Notes under the pieces: model-generated
What the model saw: the letters and a program-made list of their open reading frames with translations, nothing else
Databases searched by the model: none
What the model was told of the DNA's origin: nothing
Part shown: in pieces, positions 59,730 to 64,000 of the stretch
Position numbering within the stretch: the stretch's first letter is position 1
How the letters are laid out: each line of letters begins with the position of its first letter
From: Acidovorax soli
GTDB lineage: Bacteria; Pseudomonadota; Gammaproteobacteria; Burkholderiales; Burkholderiaceae_C
Assembly: GCF_014207955.1 (NCBI RefSeq)
Contig: NZ_JACHLK010000023.1
Location: 1 to 64,000 of the forward strand
Direction of reading: 5' to 3'
Length of the DNA stretch: 64,000 nucleotides
Made by a program: the position numbers and the translations under genes

Positions 59730-61880
59730 TCAGAAGCGGGCCTGCAGGCCCACGGTGACGGTGCGCGCCGTGCCGGGCGTGACCCAGACGCGGCTGTAGG
59801 AGCTGGTGTAGTAGGTTTTGTCGAACAGGTTGTCCACGTCCAGCGTCAGGCGCAGCGTGGGCGACAGGCGCCAGTAGCCCACCAGCTTGGCCGTGGTGTA
59901 GGCCGGCAGGTCGAAGGCCGGCGTGCCGGCATTCGCCTCGGCCTGGGTGCGTGCCTGGCCCAGGCGTTGGCCCATGTGGGTCACGCCGCCGCCAATGCCG
60001 TATCGCTGGCCATTGGCCAGCGCATCCTCGTAGACGGCCAGCACGCTGCCGTTGACCTTGGGCACGTTGATCAGCCGGCCGCCCACCTGCAGCGTGTTGT
60101 CGCGCGTGATCTCCACGTCGTTGAACACCATGCTCGCGTTCAGTCGCCAGTGGGCCGAGAGCTGGCCCGCGAAGTCGAACTCCAGCCCGCGGCTGCGCAC
60201 CTCGCCCGCCGCTACCGAGTAGCCGCTGTGCACCGGGTCGGCCGTGAGCACATTGCGCTTGCGGATGTCGAACAAGGCCGCCGTGGCGCCCATGCGCTGG
60301 TCCGCGCTCTCCCATTTGGCGCCCAGCTCCAGGGCGCGGCCGGTCTCGGGTGCGAAGCCCTGGGTGCCGAAATCGCTGCCCAAATTGGGCCGGAAGGAGC
60401 GGCCCGCGTTGGCATACACCGTCCACTGCGCCGAAGGCAGCCAGCTCAGGCCCAGGCGCGGCGAGGTGGAGGAGGGGTCCTGCCGGTCCGTCACGCCCGT
60501 GCGGCGGTTGTTCAGCGACTGGCGGTAGTTGTCCACGCGCACACCCGCCACCAGGCGCCAGTCGGGCGCGAGCTTGATCGCGTCCTGCACATAGAAGGCT
60601 GTGTTGCGCTGGCGCTCCAGCGTGTCGGTATTGGCCGCTGGCGTGGGCTGGGCCTGCCCGTAGATCGGGTTGTCAATGTTGATGGCGTAGGGGGCTGCGG
60701 CCGTCGGGTTGGCGCGCAGCATCAGCGAATCCATCCCGAAGCGAAAGCTCTCCAGGCCCAGCAGCAGTTCGTGCTCGACGGCACCGGTCCTGAGCTTGCC
60801 CTGCAGTTCGGCCTGCAGCGCAAGGTCGTCGGACGCGAAGTCGCGGTAGCGGCGCTGGCGCGTCAGCGTGCCGTTGGCCTGCAGGGCCGTGGGTTCGGTC
60901 GAAAAGCCCGTGACCGAGGTCTCGCGGTAGGACAGGCCCAGCCGGCTGCGCCAGTCGCTGCTCCATTCATGCGACAGCATGAACTGGTGCGTCTGGTTCT
61001 CCACCGTCACCTTGCCATCGGCCGGCTCGCCCAGGAAGCGGCTGCGCGGGATGGCGCCGAGCTGGTTGTTGACCGCCACCACGCCCCGGTCCAGCGGCGT
61101 GGCATGGCGCAGCACCTCGCCCGCGTACTCCAGCAAGGTGTCGCGCCCGAGTTTCCAGGTGAAGGCCGGTGCGATCACGCTGCGCCGCGCCTCGATGTGG
61201 TCGCGGAAGCTGTCGCGGTCTTCCACCGCCACGTTCAGCCGGTAGGCGAAGTTCTCGCCGATGGGGCCCGTGCTGTCGAAAGCCCCGCGCTTGAGGCCGT
61301 GGCTGCCCACATAGCCTTCCACCGCATGGGCCGCCTTCCACAAGGGGCGCTTGGAGACGATGTTGAGCGTGCCGCCCGGTTCGCTGGCGCCGTAGAGCGC
61401 TGCGGCCGTGCCCTTGAGGAACTCGATGCGCTCCACCCCCGCCAGGTCGCGCGGCGCGTTGAAGCCCCGGTTGGACGAGAAGCCATTGAGCAGGGTCGCC
61501 ATGCCGGTGTTCTCGTTGCCGGGCAGGCCGCGGATGGCGACGTTGTCCCACAGCCCGCCAAAGTTGTTCTGGCGCGAGACGCCGCCCACGTAGTCGAGCA
61601 CATCGTCGAGCTTGGTCGCGCCCAGGTCGTCGATGGCCTGGCGCGTGACGATGCGCACGGACTGCGGCAGCTCGCGCAGCGGCAGCTCGGTCTTGGCGCC
61701 GGCGGCTTCTTCCGACTGGTAGGCGCCGGACTCCGTGCGGCCGACCACGTCGACGGTGGAGAGCTGGGCCTGGGCGGGCGTCTGCTGGGCGATGGCAGTG
61801 CCGGTGCACAGCGCGGCTGCGGCCAGGGCCAGGGGCAGCCGCTGCAGGTGGCGGGATGGGGTGGAGGGGGTGAAGGACAT
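59730..61880 (-). CDS. TonB-dependent outer-membrane receptor (siderophore type)
   Basis: A 716-residue receptor. Signal peptide (LQRLPLALAAAALCTGTAIA), TonB-box-like QLSTVDVVG, plug domain (ELPQSVRIVTRQAIDDLGAT, RGLPGNENT, AALYGASEPGGTLNIVSKRP), then a 22-strand barrel ending in aromatic F (VTVGLQARF). The plug resembles ferric siderophore receptors. ATG 61880 is chosen. It leads an operon with an ABC-2 type system, unusual for a receptor. A DUF2946-like gene and a palindromic site lie upstream. Confidence 0.92.
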   Translation of the reverse strand: MSFTPSTPSRHLQRLPLALAAAALCTGTAIAQQTPAQAQLSTVDVVGRTESGAYQSEEAAGAKTELPLRELPQSVRIVTRQAIDDLGATKLDDVLDYVGGVSRQNNFGGLWDNVAIRGLPGNENTGMATLLNGFSSNRGFNAPRDLAGVERIEFLKGTAAALYGASEPGGTLNIVSKRPLWKAAHAVEGYVGSHGLKRGAFDSTGPIGENFAYRLNVAVEDRDSFRDHIEARRSVIAPAFTWKLGRDTLLEYAGEVLRHATPLDRGVVAVNNQLGAIPRSRFLGEPADGKVTVENQTHQFMLSHEWSSDWRSRLGLSYRETSVTGFSTEPTALQANGTLTRQRRYRDFASDDLALQAELQGKLRTGAVEHELLLGLESFRFGMDSLMLRANPTAAAPYAINIDNPIYGQAQPTPAANTDTLERQRNTAFYVQDAIKLAPDWRLVAGVRVDNYRQSLNNRRTGVTDRQDPSSTSPRLGLSWLPSAQWTVYANAGRSFRPNLGSDFGTQGFAPETGRALELGAKWESADQRMGATAALFDIRKRNVLTADPVHSGYSVAAGEVRSRGLEFDFAGQLSAHWRLNASMVFNDVEITRDNTLQVGGRLINVPKVNGSVLAVYEDALANGQRYGIGGGVTHMGQRLGQARTQAEANAGTPAFDLPAYTTAKLVGYWRLSPTLRLTLDVDNLFDKTYYTSSYSRVWVTPGTARTVTVGLQARF

Positions 61881-62015
61881 GGTTCGCAGAAAAAAGCGCA
61901 GGGGCAGGACGCGCACGCGCCAGCCCGAAGGCGGCGCGCGCAGAGACGGCCGGTGCCGGGGCACCAGCAGGGGGCAAGGGGGGCGAGGCCACAAGGCCGG
62001 CCGCCCCGGGGCGCG

Positions 62016-62384
62016 TCAGGCGGTGTGCGGTGGAGCGCGCGCGGCGAAGGGCCAGCGCTCAGGCGCCGGGGCCCAGCGGGGCCGGGGCTCGACAGGCCGC
62101 GTTGCCGCTCGCGGGGCGACGGGCAGGGCCGGCGCATTGGCCGAGGCCAGCGCATGGGCCTGCTGTGCCTGGGCCTGGCACCAGGTGCATGCGCCGTGGC
62201 CATGCTCCGCATGCTCGGGCGCGGTCGGCCCGGTGTCGGGCGTCTGCACAGCACTGGCCACCACCTGCAGGTGCTTGCCCACAGCCAGGTGCAGGGGAAC
62301 GCCAACGGCCGTGTTGAAGAACACGGCCAGCAACAGGAGGCGCAGGAGCAACGGGTGCATGGGAGACGACTGGAGCGCCATCAT
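62016..62384 (-). CDS. DUF2946-like exported protein
   Basis: A 122-residue protein: an N-terminal hydrophobic segment (LLLRLLLLAVFFNTAVGVPL), then a His-rich stretch with CTWC (PEHAEHGHGACTWCQAQ). The Cys-X2-Cys and His cluster are typical of DUF2946, often found upstream of metal-related TonB receptors. It may bind copper or another metal. Start at 62384 or 62360. The TonB receptor begins 135 bases downstream. Confidence 0.6.
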   Translation of the reverse strand: MMALQSSPMHPLLLRLLLLAVFFNTAVGVPLHLAVGKHLQVVASAVQTPDTGPTAPEHAEHGHGACTWCQAQAQQAHALASANAPALPVAPRAATRPVEPRPRWAPAPERWPFAARAPPHTA

Positions 62385-62389
62385 ACAGA

Positions 62390-62405
62390 TGAGAACGTAT
62401 TCTCA
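62390..62405. promoter_or_regulatory. Palindromic site, candidate Fur-type operator
   Basis: TGAGAA (62390-62395) and TTCTCA (62400-62405) flank CGTA. The outer half-sites resemble the TGAGAAT elements of beta-proteobacterial Fur boxes, though the spacing is off by one. It lies 6 bases before the DUF2946-like gene that heads the TonB operon, where iron control is expected. Confidence 0.45.
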
Positions 62406-62513
62406 ATTGCAAAGACCTTGCTTATGCCCCATCTGGCCGTGCTGGTTCTGCGCCAGGCCCGTGGTCGGTTGTCCGGGCCCACAACCGAGCGGGTGCAGGC
62501 AGCAAGGGCAGGG

Positions 62514-63083
62514 CTATGCGGGAATGGCCAGCGGGCACTCGCCCAAGGTGTGCCATTGACCACCCTGCAGCATGCCCACGCTGAGCAAGCGCAGTTCACC
62601 CGCGATGTCGACGCCTTGTTCGTTGAGCCCGTCGCACAGCGCCTTCGCCGCCGCCACATCGCGGGTGGCGGCCACCGTGATGTGCGGCACGTAGGGGATA
62701 TCGAGCCGCAGGTGCGCGGCCAGCACGCCGGTGTGGAGCCGGTCGTGCAGCAGGGCGATGGCGCTGTGGCCTTCGTCCGGCACCAGGAAGACATGGGCCA
62801 TGCCGTCCGGTCCGCCGGCGTGCAGCGTGGCATGGCGGCAATGGAAGCGGATGGCCGGCGTGTGGCGGGCAAGCCTTGCCACATGGGCCAGGTAGTCCGC
62901 TTCGGCCACGGCAGAGCACCCGAACACCAGCGTGAAATGCGGCGCCACCTGATCCACCTGCGGATCGTGCTGGCGCCGAACGCCGTCGACGAAGGCCTGG
63001 GCAGAGGCGTCCACCTGGGGGCAGGCAATGGTGTAGAGCGGGTGAGGGGTTTGCATGGCGCGGGACGGTGCGGGGAACTCCAT
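62514..63083 (-). CDS. 2'-5' RNA ligase/cyclic phosphodiesterase family protein
   Basis: A 189-residue 2H-phosphoesterase. Two His-X-Thr motifs, APHFTLVFG and VPHITVAATR, provide the active-site pairs. It acts on 2',3'-cyclic phosphates or 2'-5' bonds. ATG 63083 or ATG 63056 (MQTPHPLYT) could be the start, the latter closer to the family. It stands near a ferredoxin reductase gene but is functionally unrelated as far as can be seen. Confidence 0.87.
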   Translation of the reverse strand: MEFPAPSRAMQTPHPLYTIACPQVDASAQAFVDGVRRQHDPQVDQVAPHFTLVFGCSAVAEADYLAHVARLARHTPAIRFHCRHATLHAGGPDGMAHVFLVPDEGHSAIALLHDRLHTGVLAAHLRLDIPYVPHITVAATRDVAAAKALCDGLNEQGVDIAGELRLLSVGMLQGGQWHTLGECPLAIPA

Positions 63084-63092
63084 CGTAGCGGC

Positions 63093-64000
63093 CTACAGAT
63101 CCAACTCCAGCACCGCACCCTTGGCGCGCGACACGCACAGCAAAATCGTCTTCTGCGCCACGCGCTCCGCATCGCTGAGCACCAGGTCGCGGTGCTCGGC
63201 CTCGCCGCCGCACAGCCCGGTCTCGCAGGTGCGGCACAGGCCCTCGCGGCAGGCGAAGGGCACGCCGATGCCGTGCTGCTCCAAGGTGTCGAGGATGCTC
63301 TGGCCCGGGGGCACATGCAGCCGCTGGCCGCTCTGCGCCAGGACGATGTCGAAGGCGCTGTCGGCGGCGGCTGCCGGGGCCTGGGCGGCGGGGGCCGGAG
63401 CGCCGGCTGAAAACCATTCGAAGTGCACCGTGCCGGGCGCCCGCTGCGCGCTGGCGGCCTGCACGGCGCGCATCAGCGGGGCCGGGCCGCAGCAGTGGAG
63501 GTGTTCGCCGGGCTCCGGGTGGCTCAGCGCCTGGGCCAGGTCGGCGAGTTGCCCGCCGGCCTCCTCATCGAAGTGGAACCGCACGCGCGGGCCGTAGGCG
63601 CGCAGCTCTTCGTAGAAGGCGGTGCGCACCCGGCTGCGCGTGCAGTACAGCAGCGACCAGGGCTGGCCCTGGGCCTCGCACCAGCGCAGCATGGACAGAA
63701 TGGGCGTGATGCCGATGCCGCCCGCGATGAAGCGGTAGTGCGCCGCGCCCTCGGCCAGCGCGAAGTGGTTGCGCGGCGGGCGCGCCTGCAGCACCTGGCC
63801 CACGCGCAACTGCTCGTGCACGGCCAGTGAGCCGCCGCGGCTGGCGGGCGCCAGGCCCACGGCGACCACATAGCGGTGCGTTTCGGCCGCACTGTTGCAC
63901 AGCGAGTAGTGGCGCACCAGGGCGGGCCGGCTATCGGCACCGGCGGGCAGCGTGATCTCCAGGTGGGCGCCGGGTGTGAAGGGCGGCAGCGCGCTGCCGA
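63093..64000 (-). CDS. PDR/VanB-family ferredoxin reductase, partial (5' end beyond window)
   Basis: At least 302 residues of a phthalate-dioxygenase-reductase/VanB-like protein. The frame stays open to the window edge, where PPFTPGAHLEITLPAG and LVRHYSLCN mark the FMN-binding domain. Then FIAGGIGITPILSMLR is the NAD(P) site, and the C-terminal [2Fe-2S] ferredoxin has CREGLCRTCETGLC and a later Cys in ILLCVSRAKG. It carries electrons from NADH to an oxygenase. The oxygenase component may lie beyond 64000. The GTG at 63917 is internal. Confidence 0.92.
   Translation of the reverse strand, partial: GSALPPFTPGAHLEITLPAGADSRPALVRHYSLCNSAAETHRYVVAVGLAPASRGGSLAVHEQLRVGQVLQARPPRNHFALAEGAAHYRFIAGGIGITPILSMLRWCEAQGQPWSLLYCTRSRVRTAFYEELRAYGPRVRFHFDEEAGGQLADLAQALSHPEPGEHLHCCGPAPLMRAVQAASAQRAPGTVHFEWFSAGAPAPAAQAPAAAADSAFDIVLAQSGQRLHVPPGQSILDTLEQHGIGVPFACREGLCRTCETGLCGGEAEHRDLVLSDAERVAQKTILLCVSRAKGAVLELDL

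Noticed and set aside
59691..63410. 1239-codon open frame opposite the TonB receptor region
   Set aside because: Shadow of the receptor and flanking genes; no domain-like sequence.
1..64000. Mobile elements, tRNA genes, rRNA genes and CRISPR arrays
   Set aside because: No transposase, integrase, phage gene, repeat-spacer array, tRNA cloverleaf or rRNA segment was recognised anywhere in the window.

Overview
The window reads as chromosome of a GC-rich beta-proteobacterium, most likely a member of the Comamonadaceae (Acidovorax/Delftia/Comamonas-like). This is an inference from gene content, not a search result. The pointers are three tripartite-tricarboxylate (Bug/TctC) binding proteins encoded next to catabolic enzymes with no membrane partners, many LysR/TetR/AraC regulators, a DUF4148 protein, an NsrR-type nitric oxide response, and small palindromic intergenic repeats. 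No phage, transposase, CRISPR, tRNA or rRNA gene was seen. Coding density is high, with many ATGA/TGATG overlaps.

Layout. 1-4.9 kb: endonuclease III (nth), then a three-gene cassette (unknown protein, GNAT-peptidase C39 fusion, RimK-like ATP-grasp ligase); the ligase is broken by loss of one T at 3209-3212. 4.0-7.6 kb: LysR regulator divergent from an amidase and a Bug receptor. 7.6-14.1 kb: secreted TIMP-like protein, alpha/beta-hydrolase, AraC regulator, NAD-binding protein, GyrI-like protein, PLP aminotransferase, slyX, TetR. 14.2-18.1 kb: TetR-controlled catabolic operon (SMP-30 lactonase, BKACE enzyme, Bug receptor, cyclase-family hydrolase). 18.2-23.2 kb: small membrane protein, TetR divergent from fadH across a 13-bp-phased triple operator, then a DUF7832-like protein with a 3'-5' exonuclease. 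23.4-32 kb: DUF2142 membrane protein, PAS-GGDEF cyclase, LemA/M48 pair, DUF6172, DEAD-box helicase, DUF2721, SUI1, DUF3820 and SHOCT proteins. 32-38.2 kb: NmrA-like protein, phytanoyl-CoA dioxygenase, AraC, EamA exporter, APH-like kinase, LysR. 38.3-40.6 kb: FMN alpha-hydroxy-acid oxidase plus a Bug receptor.

40.6-43.0 kb holds the most striking locus: a membrane protein joining a histidine-rich six-helix domain, a plant-type [2Fe-2S] ferredoxin domain and a class III nucleotide cyclase, with overlapping start regions with a divergent Crp/Fnr regulator that keeps the cyclic-nucleotide-binding Glu and Arg. A redox-controlled cyclic-nucleotide module is the simplest reading.

43-54.8 kb: DUF4148 protein, a GC-rich hairpin repeat block, MarR regulator with a double palindrome, thioesterase, several small proteins, a 105-bp long-arm inverted repeat, a DUF6493/SWIM zinc-finger pair, two related small membrane proteins, a lone LivM permease, LysR. 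54.8-56.1 kb: truncated haemoglobin and di-iron repair protein YtfE behind tandem NsrR-like sites. 56.1-62.4 kb: operon of DUF2946-like protein, TonB receptor, ABC ATPase and two DUF3526 permeases. 62.5-64 kb: 2'-5' RNA ligase-like protein and a PDR/VanB-type ferredoxin reductase cut by the window end.

Start codons were chosen from ribosome-binding sites, signal peptides and family N-termini, and several are uncertain as noted. Domain names come from recognising motifs by eye.
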